Origin: Apophysomyces variabilis
Taxonomy: Eukaryota > Mucoromycota > Mucoromycetes > Mucorales > Mucoraceae
DNA length: 64,000 nucleotides
Reading direction: 5' to 3'
Assembly (NCBI GenBank): GCA_002749535.1
Contig: MZZL01000020.1
Location: 1 to 64,000 of the forward strand
The translations under genes were made by a program, and so were the position numbers. Positions within the stretch are counted from its first letter, which is position 1. Each line of letters starts with the position of its first letter. This document shows, piece after piece, positions 53,024 to 64,000 of the stretch. The notes below the pieces were generated by a model. It saw only the letters and a program-made list of their open reading frames with translations. It was not told the DNA's origin and made no database searches.

Positions 53024-55428
53024 CTAGGGAGGAGGAGAAGGTCGAATGGAGGTTGGTAAGGAGGTAGCTGTGGAAGAATTCGGACCACTGCTGATCCCAC
53101 TCATAAGCGTATTGATGGTCTGCCCAGCCAACCTTTTTCCCTTGAGCATATTCTTCAAGGCACGCAAAGCAAACACAGTAAGACCGATACCGGCCCAGTC
53201 TTCATCATGGAGGTCTCGAAGGTCACCCACCGTCATGATATCCTGGCTCTTCAATTTTCTTGTCCATTCCGTCGCCTTATCCACATTACGATGGGCAGCC
53301 ACAGCACAATCCCGGACAAACACACTGATATCGGTATCATCTGCGTATTCTTTTTAAAAACAGAGAAATTTCAAAAACAAAAAAAAACCGTTAGCAGACT
53401 CTCCTTTTTTCACACATTGTTGTACCTTCGAGAATGCGTGACACCAATGCTTCATGTGCAGCAGGTGAAATGGTTTCATCGTACTTGGCATCCGTACTAC
53501 TGATGGGAGGTGTTTCCACTTGGTGTTTGGATGTATCGACTTTAAGACCCTCCGCCCTTTCTATCGCTTCCGACCTTTCCTGAAGTTCTCTCAGGGTTCG
53601 AAGTGCATCCCTATACCGACTCTCCGCTGTACGTGCACGGTTTTCAAAACCTTCACGTTTACTTTCTATCTCGCGAACATGTTCTGTCGCTCGTTCTAAT
53701 TCTTGTCGCGTCCGATCTAATTCAGACCGGATATCGCTTTCCCGTCGCCATACAGATTGACGAGCTTGCTCCGCTTGCTCCGATTCATTCGGCTTCTCCA
53801 TGTCTCGCAGGAGACGATTGATCTCCTTTGTAATATGGTGTTGAAATCGTTCTGGCAACACTTGCTCATCAATCTATAGAAATTCAAAGATTGATAAGCC
53901 CATCACTTTGCCTATGCAGATTTTCCCCGTTTAAAAAGCTATCTTACCATCTCCCTAACGACTTGCTCTGCGGTATCCGCTTCCTGAAAATCAACGATGA
54001 GCCCTGTACTTTACATGCCTGGGCCGTTTTGCCGGCCTTTTTTCTACTGAACATACCACGTTGAAATCAAACTTGACCGATAATTTATCCATTCCTTTAA
54101 ATACCACCTGTAACGTTAGGTAGATATGAGTAGGATCTGTTGCCAGTATCACCACTTCGGGCTCCACGGCAAGGAAGGAATGCTCGAGGATCTCACGTGC
54201 CAATAATCTTCGAAAAGAAAGGTTATGATTCCGTCATCTTACTGCAATCCATTGGCGAAACGTATTTGCAATGCATACCTGTCTTCTTCTGGACCTAAGC
54301 AGTTTTCAATTACATTAAGAACTTCTGGATTTTGCACTTTTTGTAAGCAAGCGGGTTTGATGCCCTGCAATCATCGTATAAATCATCTTTTTGTACCCAT
54401 TGTTCATCGTTTGTGCGACACTTACGGCGGATACTTTTTTATACACCTGGGCAGCATTCCTACATTCAGCATAGGGGTATTCGCCCGTTGCCATCTCCAG
54501 CAAACACATCCCGAAAGCATAAATATCCACCTTCTCGCTATAACCCTTTTCCTCGTACATTTCGGGAGCCATGAATTCCGGCGTACCAATAACAGTGTAC
54601 TTCTTGCCCATCTTCATTTCGGCTGTACCCATATCACCGATCTTTACCTCACCATGAGCACCATTGATAAAGATATTGTCGCATTTGATGTCACGATGAA
54701 TGATAGGAGGGCTGTACTGATGCAAGTAAGCTAGACCTTTTAGAATCTGACGAGACCAACGTTTAATGATCTTCAAATTAGGCAAACTGAGCTTGCGGAT
54801 ATACTCCCGTAAAGTGCCGGAAGTCATCAGCTCGGTCACGAACACGAACTCGTTCTTTTGGTACCACGCATCATGGAAGGCAATGATGTTGGGGTGCCGC
54901 ACAGACTTAAGAATCTCGATCTCGTGCTCCATCTCCTTATTGTCAAGGGATTTCATGCTCTATGGTTCATAAGGCGCGTGAGTTTTGATCTAAAGAGGAT
55001 ATAGAAACACGCCAATAAGAAATTTTCATTACCGTCATGGTATTCCAGGCAACTTCGTAGCCTTCTTCACGATCAATTGCCTTGTAAACAATCTTATAGG
55101 CACCTTTGCCAAGTAACGTGTTCAGACGGACATAACGTTCGTTTGGCGAGATTTCGACCACCTTTTCGGTATCATGAGAACGAGACTGATCAATGACTTC
55201 GCTCGTATGGGACATGGGCAAACCGCCAAATTGATCTGTCGTACGAGGTTGCATAAACGAATTGTATGGGTACGTCATGTGTTCTGTGTTCTCGGGAGTT
55301 TCTGATAATCCTCGTTGCGTATCATGGAACTGACTGAGCGGTGCATAATAGTTCCTAAAACTGTCGGATTCATCCTCATAAGATGAGACCGTATCCTCAA
55401 AGGTGACAGTATGTTGGCGTTCTGACAT
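53024..55428 (-). CDS. WNK-type protein kinase with OSR1-type C-terminal domain
   Basis: Seven exons on the minus strand (55428-55033, 54959-54426, 54364-54279, 54207-54057, 53983-53948, 53873-53426, 53349-53024) give about 658 residues, with frame kept at every junction. The kinase domain starts near 97. The glycine loop GKGAYK is at 107-112, whose Lys takes the catalytic role in WNKs. Strand 3 reads EVAWN instead of VAIK, the WNK hallmark. HRD is at 220-222, DMG at 241-243 in place of DFG, and MAPE near 262-265. An OSR1-like domain (LTLQVVFKGMDKLSVKFDFN) lies near 369-388. A coiled coil is near 440-520 and a SAM-like helical domain (QDIMTVGDLRDLHDEDWAGI) near the end. WNKs sense osmotic and chloride changes and activate downstream kinases. 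The first intron must end at the second AG (54960), because the first leaves a TAG in frame. Confidence 0.88.
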
Positions 55429-58113
55429 GACGGTGAAGCTGGCAATCGAACAAGGCAAATAGACAAGACGAGATAAATATAACAATAATAGAATAATCCA
55501 GCTTGACTATGATGAAGTCAAGCTTTGTGGCAGTCTAAGCGACAATTCCACAAGAGGAGATGAAAATGAACAAGAAAAGAAAGGGGAGAGATAGAAGAGG
55601 AGGAGGAGAAGGAAGAGGAAGCAAAAGTACTTTAGGATGAAGATGACCCGTTTAGAGGCTCAGCTGTAAACCCAGGAGCTTTCAGGCAGATTTGGGTGAG
55701 GGCGGAACGACGAACGGACCAGAAAATGAGGGATTCCGGTTAGCATGTCACCAGCCTGCACCCAAACCCGCCCGGACACGAAAGGAAAAAAAAAGCACTC
55801 TTCGGACACAACGAAAGCAGTCCAATCTGCTTCCAAATCGGAGATCAAGGCACATTTCGACATGACGCCTTCTGGTTAATACATGCTAGCACATGCCGTC
55901 TGTGGTTATCCTTGGAGGGACCACTCCGTTTTCTTATTATCAACAAAAGGATGTAAAAGTCGAATAGAATAGAATAGTTCTTGAGGAACAAGAGGGATAA
56001 TGAATTAAAGAAGCAGCAACAATAATGAGGTTGCGTTGAGAGCAGTGTCGAACTATACGAAAATGAATAGGCTGTCTCTATCTCTTGTGTATAACATTAA
56101 CGTACAGTACTGCATTAGCGAACTAAAGTTCACCAGGTAAGCTGGATGCTGATTTTAGTTGCCTGGGAAATTTATGCCTAAAAATTAACCAGGAACGAGG
56201 TAACTTGTTAGGCAGCATGAATGCAATCAATGACCAAACAAGGGCACAGCTCCCGGTAGACTACAGTATTTATGCAATCGCTCTGTGTGCAACCTACTCT
56301 TCCTGGCATTGCTCTGATAACTAGGTCGATCATCGCATTTGCCCCTATTTATGATCAGCCAAGTTGACAGCAACTCATAGGATGACTTCTGGTCAAAGCG
56401 TTGTATACCGTGCCTAGGTAACGCATCGATCTAACTTAACTATGGCCTATAATCAAGATAACCTATTGCGTTAATTTGTGCATGCTGAAATTGATGAAAT
56501 GTATTTGTGACGTTGTAGCACGATGTTTATGATGCCATTGATTCGGCATGTAAAACAGCAACCTTGAGTGTGACCGACTGTGACCAAATTGCAGCCCTTC
56601 TGTAACCTATGCATAACTCATTGTCTGATCTTTGTAACTGCAAAGATTTCACAGCTATATCGTGTATAAGAAATCATATCACCTTATTGAGGAAAAATCT
56701 ACATATGCACGACTCTGCTGTATACTTTATGATACGAATCTGGTTACTTGCTAATTTACCTTGAGACCTCGTCTGTCAGGCATGTTATCCAGTTTTTATG
56801 CCACTAAACTTGTACTTCGACAAAGCAGGTTATGATTTGCCAAGCTTTGAAGTATTCATGACACTTTAGACTCTGTAGTTTTGGGATGCGTAATACCGTG
56901 TGATATCGTATGGGTAATCTCTGCCAATATATGGCTCTTTCTTTGTAAACAAGCGGGGAAAGCCAAGTTACCTATGGTAGGTCACTGTTTGTCTCCTTAT
57001 TCAACTCATAAGCAGATGACCTATTTTAGAATCAAGAGGCATATCTATTGATAGACTAGTTTGGAAAAGGTGCTGAAGTTATCACTGATTAGGAATCAAT
57101 GGAAAGGTGGGATAGTCTATCTATGCACTTCCAGGACAAACATTCGCCTCCGTTTCCTCCCTTCCACTTCCGAAAAGAGAACTTGTGTTCCTTCCGATGA
57201 TCATAACTGACGGCCCATCATCCTCATGGTTCTGGGCATATGAACGCCATTTCTCCTCTTTTTTTTTCTTTCCTTTTCCACATAACTGGTACCATCACAC
57301 AGAACCCGGGAAAAGTGCAAAACTAAAACTTTTGGTTGGTTCCCCGGTTTACCTCCATGTTGGTATAGGAACCTTTCCCTTTTGGAAAACTTGGTTTCAC
57401 ATACAGGTCACGCGCCGTCTATTTTGCTTTTTCGCAATACGCACCTACGCCACGCACCAGTAGCTGACTTTAGATGGGGCAGGTTTCTTTTGCTTGCTTT
57501 ATGCGATATGATACTCCAGCATAGTTCATATTTCCCACAGTTCCTTCGATAAGTCAAATTCATTCAATTGGGTTATGTTTATAGATCACGGTAGTTTCGA
57601 AAAGTTTGTTCTAGGCTGCGGGCTTTGAGTTGTTCTTATTATTTGATAAAAGCCGCATGAATGACATGACAAGTTTGCAAAGCGTAATCAGGTGGCGAAG
57701 GTTGAGAAGAAGCTTCTTCAGATTCGGGCAGCTTGTGAGACACTAAGCAAGGCAAAACGGGGTAACCGGAAAAATAAGTAGACCGCTTAGCTTCTCTTAG
57801 CTAATAGAGAGCCAAAATCATTGTTCCATCCTCTGTCCTGAATGGAAAATGGAGATGGTATCGAGTAAAAGTGTATATCAGATTTCTCACTGCGCGCTTA
57901 TAGCAAAGAACGCAAGGAAGATCACACTCCCAAGTTTGATCGTAAGGCAATACCCAATATGGCAATCAGTGTACTTGAGTTGTCACATGCACTTGGAAAA
58001 CATAAATCTTGTCCAACCTTTACATTTTAGATGGGATTACCCTTTTTCTTTTTCTCCCTTTATTTCTTTTCCTTTTCCTCTTAAACTCTAAACATTTTCT
58101 TCATATCAGTAAA
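55429..58113. other. Large intergenic region between divergent kinase and arrestin genes
   Basis: About 2.7 kb with no supported gene. It holds the 5' regions of the minus-strand kinase and the plus-strand arrestin gene. A purine-rich stretch lies near 55560-55630, and pyrimidine-rich sequence before the arrestin start (58030-58085) is common in fungal promoters. Frames at 55660-55863, 57185-57463 and 57849-58091 lack family patterns. Confidence 0.5.
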
Positions 58114-59740
58114 ATGGCTATTGTTTCGCTTGATATCATTCCACAAACAGAGACGGTGGACTTATTTGATGAGGAGAACACATTACCAAATGAGAATTAC
58201 GTATTAGCCGGTCATATCGAGCTCAAATTGACGCGGCCGGTCCATGTCCGTGAGATCGCGGTCGAATTTCACGGATTTGTGCGTAGCGCGATCTCTATTG
58301 ATTACCCAGAACAAAAGATGTGGAACCATACCGAACCTGAATTACAGATCTTGATGGATCGGGCTAGACGACGAGCGACAGGCATTGCCGAAGCCTCACA
58401 AGTTTTGATCCAAGAAAGAACTATCGTTCTTGACCAACCCACATTATTACGGGCCGGTACCTCTCGCTGGTCTTTTGAAATACATCTGAAGGATGCTCAG
58501 TCCTTACCGCCTTCCCTATTACTTCCACGCCATACGATACGCTATGAACTCTCAGCCTATATCAAATTAACTTCTTTGCGCGAACGGGTCAAGATCGGTT
58601 ATTGGAACGTCCGTTCCAAAGCCGCCCGTCGGGTATCTGTTGCCTATCGGCGTCTTTCGAATACCATGTTGCCCGTGCAACATCTGTCTACGCCATCCCC
58701 ATCATCATCCTCGTCATCATCCTCGTCATCATCCTCGTCATCATCACCTTCCCCCTTAGTCGTTGTCACCGGCGAACGTTGTCAGAAAAAGCAGAAAAAT
58801 CGTCTGCTTAGTGCCTCTCGGCCAATTGAAGTGCGAAAACATTCGCATGCCAGTTTACAAGCCTTCTCGTGCATTCCTCGGGTAAGATATAGAGGCGCGC
58901 GGCCGGATCGAATCCGTTACCACGTCAGTACCGTCAAGTTTGCCTGTCTTCAGCAACGATTATTAAACGTCACTTGCGACTTTTTCCCGCTTCATCCGGA
59001 CGCCAGAATCAGCTTTCTCGAACTATCTCTTGAACAAACAGAAGTTTATCCGTAAGTAACAAATAGCATTACTATGCACTCTGTAAGCAAAGCGTCAGCT
59101 CATGCAGGCAAGCATTTAGTCGTCGTGCCGGCAGAATCAAACCGAACCAGCTTTTATCATCCCACATGGTTGTTTCACGCACCCGTAAATTTGCTGGTAC
59201 GTCTTTGCTTCCCTGCACTTTGGGAAACAAAAACGAAAATATGCCTTTAGTCTCTAACTTTACTGTTCCTAGAACTGAAACATCATGTGAATCCAGAAGA
59301 TTCCTTGGAAAACCTGTGTGAGTCTTTTCAGTTCTTTTGAAGCAAAATAGGTTCGGTGCTAATGAAGAAGCCGTATGCTTTTCTATGAATCTATAGGTTT
59401 TTCCGTGCCACTAAACGTTCCTCAACTATCACCTTCGATTGATAGCGGGATACTCAAGATTACACACAAATTACGATTGACAGTTTATTTTAGCTCCAGT
59501 GAACGAAAGATGTCTCTAAGTTTTCCTGTAAAGATGGGAACTGTTCCTGCATCACGACCGTCCCAAATGATCCGACACTCGATAGCCACGACCACGGATG
59601 GATTTGAACTTGAGGAAGAACCGGAACAAGAAGGGGAAGAGCTGCACAAACTTCCAAGTTATCATGATGTATTATATGAGGGGGCACCTCCATGTCCATT
59701 TTTGGAGGAAAATGAACCGGCACCCATGTATGTACAATAG
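58114..59740 (+). CDS. Arrestin-domain (alpha-arrestin-like) adaptor protein
   Basis: Four exons (58114-59051, 59108-59196, 59273-59317, 59397-59740) give 471 residues. The N-terminal half reads NYVLAGHIELKLTRPVHVRE, then VEFHGFVRS, and later TSRWSFEIHLKDAQSLPPSL and RHTIRYELSAYIK, which is the classic arrestin N-domain order. A Ser-rich run of about 20 residues near 192-212 sits in a loop. The C-domain follows (SVPLNVPQ..., ILKITHKLRLTVYFSSSERK). The acidic tail has LPSY at about 443-446, an LPxY-type site for Nedd4/Rsp5 ubiquitin ligases. Such proteins bring the ligase to plasma-membrane transporters for endocytosis. The start at 58114 follows a pyrimidine tract; the longer frame from 58009 adds only T-rich leader. 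Confidence 0.85.
58702..58747 (+). repeat. 12-base microsatellite coding for serines
   Basis: TCATCATCCTCG is repeated about 3.5 times within the arrestin gene and encodes a serine run. The length keeps frame. Such repeats vary between strains. Confidence 0.85.
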
Positions 59741-60674
59741 TAATAAAGCAATGGTGTCTATCAAGCTTTTTTTTCCCAAGTCTGGCCCTAGAAAAAAAAT
59801 TGCACATGTGTTGTTCAACGTCTCCGCTGAATAGATAAACCTTATTAAAGTACTCTAAATGAAAAACAACAAGGTCCCTTTCATGAATCATGATCAGGAA
59901 CAGCAGGGGCCATCTAGTATTACTTTAACCGGTACAGGCGCCGAAACAAAAGCCAACGATTTCGGTTGAGCGGCTGAGTTGAGTTTATGCAAAGTAACAA
60001 GGGCAATTTGTAAGAGCAAAAGGCACCGATGATGCTATATGTTTTGGCTGATCAATGCCGTTTACCTAGCATGTCCATGGGGCGAATGAAAAAGAAATCA
60101 ATGCACTCTATACTTGAAATGGTTTGCACCACTGAGACTTAAAAAAACCCCTCACTCTCTTTTGTTATCAGTGTTTGATAGGATAAAATGGCAACCTTTT
60201 CCTTGCAGGAATAAAATGACTTGATGATACAAGGTTTGCCTTTAGATCCATAACCCAAAAGATTAGTTTTTGCTACAAAATGCTATGCATTACGCATGCC
60301 TATCTTTACACTAACCAGAAAGAAATTACCCATCGTTTGGGTGAGACTTGGAGGCCAATGCTTGTATTGCTTTTGCTTCTTATGCACCTATTTGCGATGA
60401 GCCCATTTATTACAAAACAGACTCTCTATCCAAAAAGTGCAAAAGAATGCCAAGCAGAGAGATGTTTTAGTTTAATGCTACCTGGAAAAGTAAAAGTCAA
60501 AATGGGGCCCGTGACCTTTCTGATTTCGTAGCAACGGGGAACATGGCTCGACCCAAGACTTACCCTTTTTATGGTTAGTTGCTATTTAACATGGTCAAAA
60601 AATATCCGTTGAAGCAAACTTAGTATATAATTCACCCAACTTCGCTATCTGATTATCTTGAAGAAAGAAAAAGA
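59741..60674. other. Intergenic, nothing firmly recognised
   Basis: 3' flank of the arrestin gene; the frame 60280-60531 has no family pattern. Confidence 0.45.
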
Positions 60675-61120
60675 GAAAATTTGGTTCAAAGGAACGTAAC
60701 TTTTTTTAAGAATAACCTTACCTTTTTTTAAGAATAACCTTACCTTTTTTTTTTTTTTTTACTCGTTCTTTTCAACATTGGATCAGAAATACAAATAAAA
60801 TTGAGAGTGGTACAAATCACATGTCTGAAAGAAACGATGACCATCAGAAAAAGGACAATGTTGTTCTATTTGGCCTATCACACGTGCGTACACCAAGAAC
60901 AGAGTTGGACGAGACCGAGTCAAAAATAAAAAAAAAATGTGCGCAATAACAAACATCATCACAACCAATATGAAGATTTGAATAAACCTCATTCTCATGC
61001 TCCGCACAAAGTAATGCGAACTATTTCGTTCTCTCTATTTTTTTATTCTCTATGCAGACAAAAACAATCCATGTTATAGAAGAACACGTGAAAACTCCAG
61101 ACAAAGCTGAAAAAAAAAAA
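60675..61120. repeat. 446-base tandem duplication, unit 1
   Basis: Starts GAAAATTTGGTTCAAAGGAA and is followed immediately by a second unit at 61121-61570. Each unit holds a smaller repeat (AAGAATAACCTTACCTTTTT, twice) and a minus-strand frame of 74-75 codons (60783-61007) with a membrane-like helix (FIQIFILVVMMFVIAHIFFL). Confidence 0.85.
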
Positions 61121-61570
61121 GAAAATTTGGTTCAAAGGAACGTAACTTTTTTTAAGAATAACCTTACCTTTTTTTAAGAATAACCTTACCTTTTTTTTTT
61201 TTTATTACTCGTTCTTTTCAACATTGGATCAGAAATACAAATAAAATTGAGAGTGGTACAAATCACATGTGGTCTGAAAGAAACGATGGCCATCAGAAAA
61301 AGGACAATGTTGTTCTATTTGGCCTATCACACGTGCGTACACCAAGAACAGAGTTGTACGAGACCGAGTCAAAAATAAAAAAAAAATGTGCGCAATAACA
61401 AACATCATCACAACCAATATGAAGATTTGAATAAACCTAATTCTCATGCTCCGCACAAAGTAATGCGAACTATTTCGTTCTCTCTATTTTTTTATTCTCT
61501 ATGCAGACAAAAACAATCCATGTTATAGAAGAACACGTGAAAACTCCAGACAAAGCTGAAAAAAAAAAGA
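61121..61570. repeat. 446-base tandem duplication, unit 2
   Basis: Near-identical to unit 1. Within the minus-strand frame (61229-61456) the differences are single substitutions and one 3-base insertion that keeps the frame (QTCDL versus QTTCDL). It ends in a poly-purine run. Confidence 0.85.
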
Positions 61571-62073
61571 AAAAAGAAAAAGGACTGAATGGCTTAATAA
61601 CAAGAATCAACAAGTCGACGAAGGAAAGGGAAAAAAGCGAAAGTGGACAAATAAGAGTTCCGCTTGTTCTATTTCCCTAAGATAAAGTACTCTTTCTCTA
61701 TATCTCTGTTTCTCCCTCATTATAGAATGGTGCTCCCGGATTATCATCATCATCGGTCACACATTTATCAATTAGCAGACGCAGAAAAAAGGAATCATTG
61801 TCCATACGTATTGAAAAGAGAGAATATATGTCTTCTTCTTATTTTATTTTTCTAATCTCACGGAATTAGTACATAAGCAATAATGGATAGAGCAAATAAC
61901 TTGATGAGAGGAAAAGGAAAAAATGAATGTCTTTACACAAAAGCGGGCCATGTTTTCTTGGTTTTTTTTCATGCTTGCACAGACGTCCCGAAAATGGATT
62001 GTCTGTGCAAGGTATGCGATCGGACACTTAAATCAATGAACCAGGATGGATGGGGATCGTCCCACCTCTTTCT

Positions 62074-62110
<37 letters not shown>

Positions 62111-62173
62111 CATCTTCCCTTTCTTTTTTATCGCCTTTACCCTCTTCTCTAATAATTTCAAGAAATATAACGG
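61571..62173. other. 5' region of the methyltransferase gene
   Basis: Contains pyrimidine-rich stretches and a (CT)n run at 62078-62106 shortly before the ATG, typical of fungal promoters or leaders. Frames at 61664-61855 and 61883-62152 show no family pattern. Confidence 0.5.
62078..62106. repeat. (CT)n microsatellite
   Basis: About 14 CT units, 68-96 bases before the methyltransferase ATG. Confidence 0.9.
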
Positions 62174-64000
62174 ATGGGTGCAGTCCAATCAAAAAGAAAA
62201 CAAAAAGAATCGTCGAAATATGCATATTATCAGGGACAAAAAGCAGCGCTTTCCATGGATACCCATAGCGCGTCTGGGAATCATGCCATTACCACTTCAG
62301 CACCTCGATTGACGAAAGGCAACCTAAATACTCGAACAGGACTATTACAGCATCGTTCCAGTAGTAATGATCGACTGTCTCAACAAAGTATCAAAGACAA
62401 ATCTGTTTCTGCTTCTCTTTCTTCATCGCCATCACCAACACAACAACAACAACAGTTACAGCAACAACGCTCTAACAGTAACATGGAACAACAACGACAA
62501 CATCAACCTTTAGAATATACTGGTTTGCAATCCAATAGTGTCTTTTTACCCAAAGACTGGGATGCTCAAGATCGTCATTACGCTGTAAGCATAAAAAAAA
62601 GAAAAGAAAATGGGGACAAACAAGGGTCTTTCACCCAAAAAAAGAAAAGAATCATAACGCAATGCAATTGACATTTTTTCCCTTTTTCTTTTCTATCATC
62701 GGCTTGTTTCTTCATTCCTGTAGCTCCATTTTGCTCTTAAACAATTATACGGAGAGTAAGTTCGTCTTGGTTTTCTTTTTCCTATTTCTTTTCATGTCGC
62801 ATCTAGCGACATAAAGGGCGATGAAGTATACACTCTAGAATTGGTATTCATTCAACGTAAATTCATTTTACCCTTCTGTCTTTTTTTTTTACAATTTAGC
62901 AATACTTTTCCGCCAGTGTTACCCAAGATATTTCAAGGAGCACGTATTGCCGACGTAGGATGTGTCAATGGTGCTTGGATCATGGTAAGGATGCAAATAT
63001 AGGATAACTCCTTTTTTTTTCCTTCCCTTCTTGGTCCACGCGTGTATAACAATGAAAGTTATTATTTTTTTTTCTTTTATATGACTTTTTTTGTAGGACA
63101 TGGCGTCCCAATATCCTGAATGTCAATTTATCGGTATTGATACAGCTACGGAGTTGTCGCCGGATCCATTAGCTCTACCTAATGTTCAATTTGAATCGAC
63201 CGAAGACTTGAAAGCCTTACCATTGGATGATGAGAGCATCGATGTGGTTCATATGCGTGCTTTAAACTTAAGAACGCCAGTGGATAGTTGGCTGCCTACG
63301 CTGCGAGAGGTGCATCGAGTACTTAAGCCAGGTGGTGTTGTACAACTGGTAGATTTGCACAACGTGGTAAGTAAAAAAGTCAGAAAAAAAAAAGAACACA
63401 GGCCCCCTTTCTCTCTGTCTCTCTGTCTCTCTCTTTTTTTTTTTTACTCTTTTCCTTTGTTCCCTCTTTTCTATCTCCGTCCGTCTGATTGTCATTATTC
63501 TTAAAACTCGTGCTTCAATATTTTTTGCTTTTTTTTTCCCCTCCTTTCTTCTTTTGGTCACTGAAGCTTACAAACTCACTTTTTCTCTCTAGCCTGCAGG
63601 AACTGTTCTGATTGAATCATTTATTGAAACAAGTAAGGAACTTTTTATTATTTTACTTTTAATTAAAGTAAAAAGCGGAGAGAAAAAGAAAAGAAAGAAG
63701 AAGACTAAGTTTTTGGTTTACACCTTTATCCCAATTTTATTTAGTTCGTGCCATTTGGAATGCCGAGAACGAGGACTATGACATGGTATTGAAGCTCCCC
63801 AATCTGTTACAACGGGCGGGGTTCCAAATATTGCAGAACAAGAAAAAGAAAATCTATTTCGGTAAGGAAGGGCTGATGTGTTTTTTTTTCTTATAGAGCG
63901 TCGTCTAATAAACCTATGCAATTACTTTTATTATCCTCTAGCTTCCGATGGTAAATTGGGTGAGACTTTTATGGCTGTGATGTTACAATGGTATGAAGCC
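62174..64000 (+). CDS. SAM-dependent methyltransferase, 3' end outside window
   Basis: Exons 62174-62584, 62724-62755, 62900-62984, 63097-63366, 63593-63632, 63745-63861 and 63944 to beyond 64000, all with GT..AG borders and kept frame. The protein begins MGAVQSKRK, which fits the N-myristoylation pattern MGxxxS with following basic residues. A Ser/Gln-rich disordered region runs to about 115. The class I methyltransferase domain begins near 124: LHFALKQLYG, motif I IADVGCVNGAW (166-174), GID with its acidic residue near 191, and 'LREVHRVLKPGGVVQLVD'. The usual glycine in DVGCGxG is Val here. The substrate is unknown; similar fungal proteins include LaeA-like regulators. The last visible residues are FMAVMLQWYEA. 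Confidence 0.82.
63409..63434. repeat. CT/GTCT microsatellite in an intron
   Basis: CTCTCTGTCTCTCTGTCTCT-type run inside intron 4 of the methyltransferase gene. Confidence 0.85.

Noticed and set aside
57185..57463. 92-codon frame upstream of the arrestin gene
   Set aside because: Phe/Pro-rich, no family pattern, no matching exon structure.
58009..58113. Longer start for the arrestin gene
   Set aside because: The extra residues come from a T-rich leader just before a well-placed ATG; the arrestin fold begins after 58114.
62810..62850. Possible extra exon of the methyltransferase gene after CATCTAG
   Set aside because: It reads DIKGDEVYTLEL but runs into a stop without a usable donor, and direct joining of 62755 to 62900 gives the conserved methyltransferase sequence.
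1..64000. tRNA or rRNA genes
   Set aside because: Looked for cloverleaf-type sequence and A/B boxes by eye and saw none that I could support.

Overview
The window looks like nuclear DNA of an early-diverging filamentous fungus, most likely Mucoromycota. Coding exons are split by short introns (about 50-75 bases, up to about 140) with GT..AG borders. The recognisable housekeeping genes (NOP16, a WNK-type kinase, an arrestin-like protein, a DUF4604/KIAA1143 protein) fit a fungus. The base composition is AT-rich, and the repeats (Tc1-like, pogo-like, CACTA-like, Fanzor-bearing and LINE remnants, plus expanded AIG1-like GTPases) fit a transposon-rich mucoralean-type genome. The species cannot be named from this sequence.

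Layout. 0-5.9 kb: LINE reverse-transcriptase fragment, a 178-base tandem repeat, a decayed Tc1-like transposase, and a PD-(D/E)XK nuclease-like pseudogene split by a pogo-type MITE. 6.07-6.6 kb: an intact DUF4604 gene. 9.1-13.2 kb: a decayed element whose last gene is a Fanzor (eukaryotic TnpB-like, RNA-guided nuclease family) with all three RuvC motifs and the zinc ribbon still readable. 13.3-37 kb: four AIG1-like GTPase genes, two on each strand, each with a related upstream block and a TATAAATA box. Two of these blocks form an inverted repeat with 1,681-base arms, and a third copy ends at a one-base assembly gap. Between them lie a pogo-like element with perfect ends, and a CACTA-like element nested in a Tc1-like transposase. 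39.4-40.3 kb: NOP16. 40.6-52.4 kb: a tandem array of six intact coiled-coil genes plus one broken copy; another broken copy sits among the GTPases at 32.7-33.8 kb. 53-64 kb: a gene-dense core region with the WNK kinase, an arrestin-domain protein and a SAM-dependent methyltransferase cut by the window end.

How the parts may work together. The expanded, fast-diverging GTPase family beside an expanded coiled-coil family, some members of which carry hydrophobic or glycine-zipper C-termini, is the best candidate for an undescribed system here. In animals and plants AIG1/GIMAP GTPases act on membranes in immunity. A membrane-acting GTPase/coiled-coil module in this fungus is an inference from family identity and gene neighbourhood, not something the sequence proves. 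The Fanzor remnant is the second notable item. The other mobile elements are mostly dead, and their nesting gives a relative insertion order.
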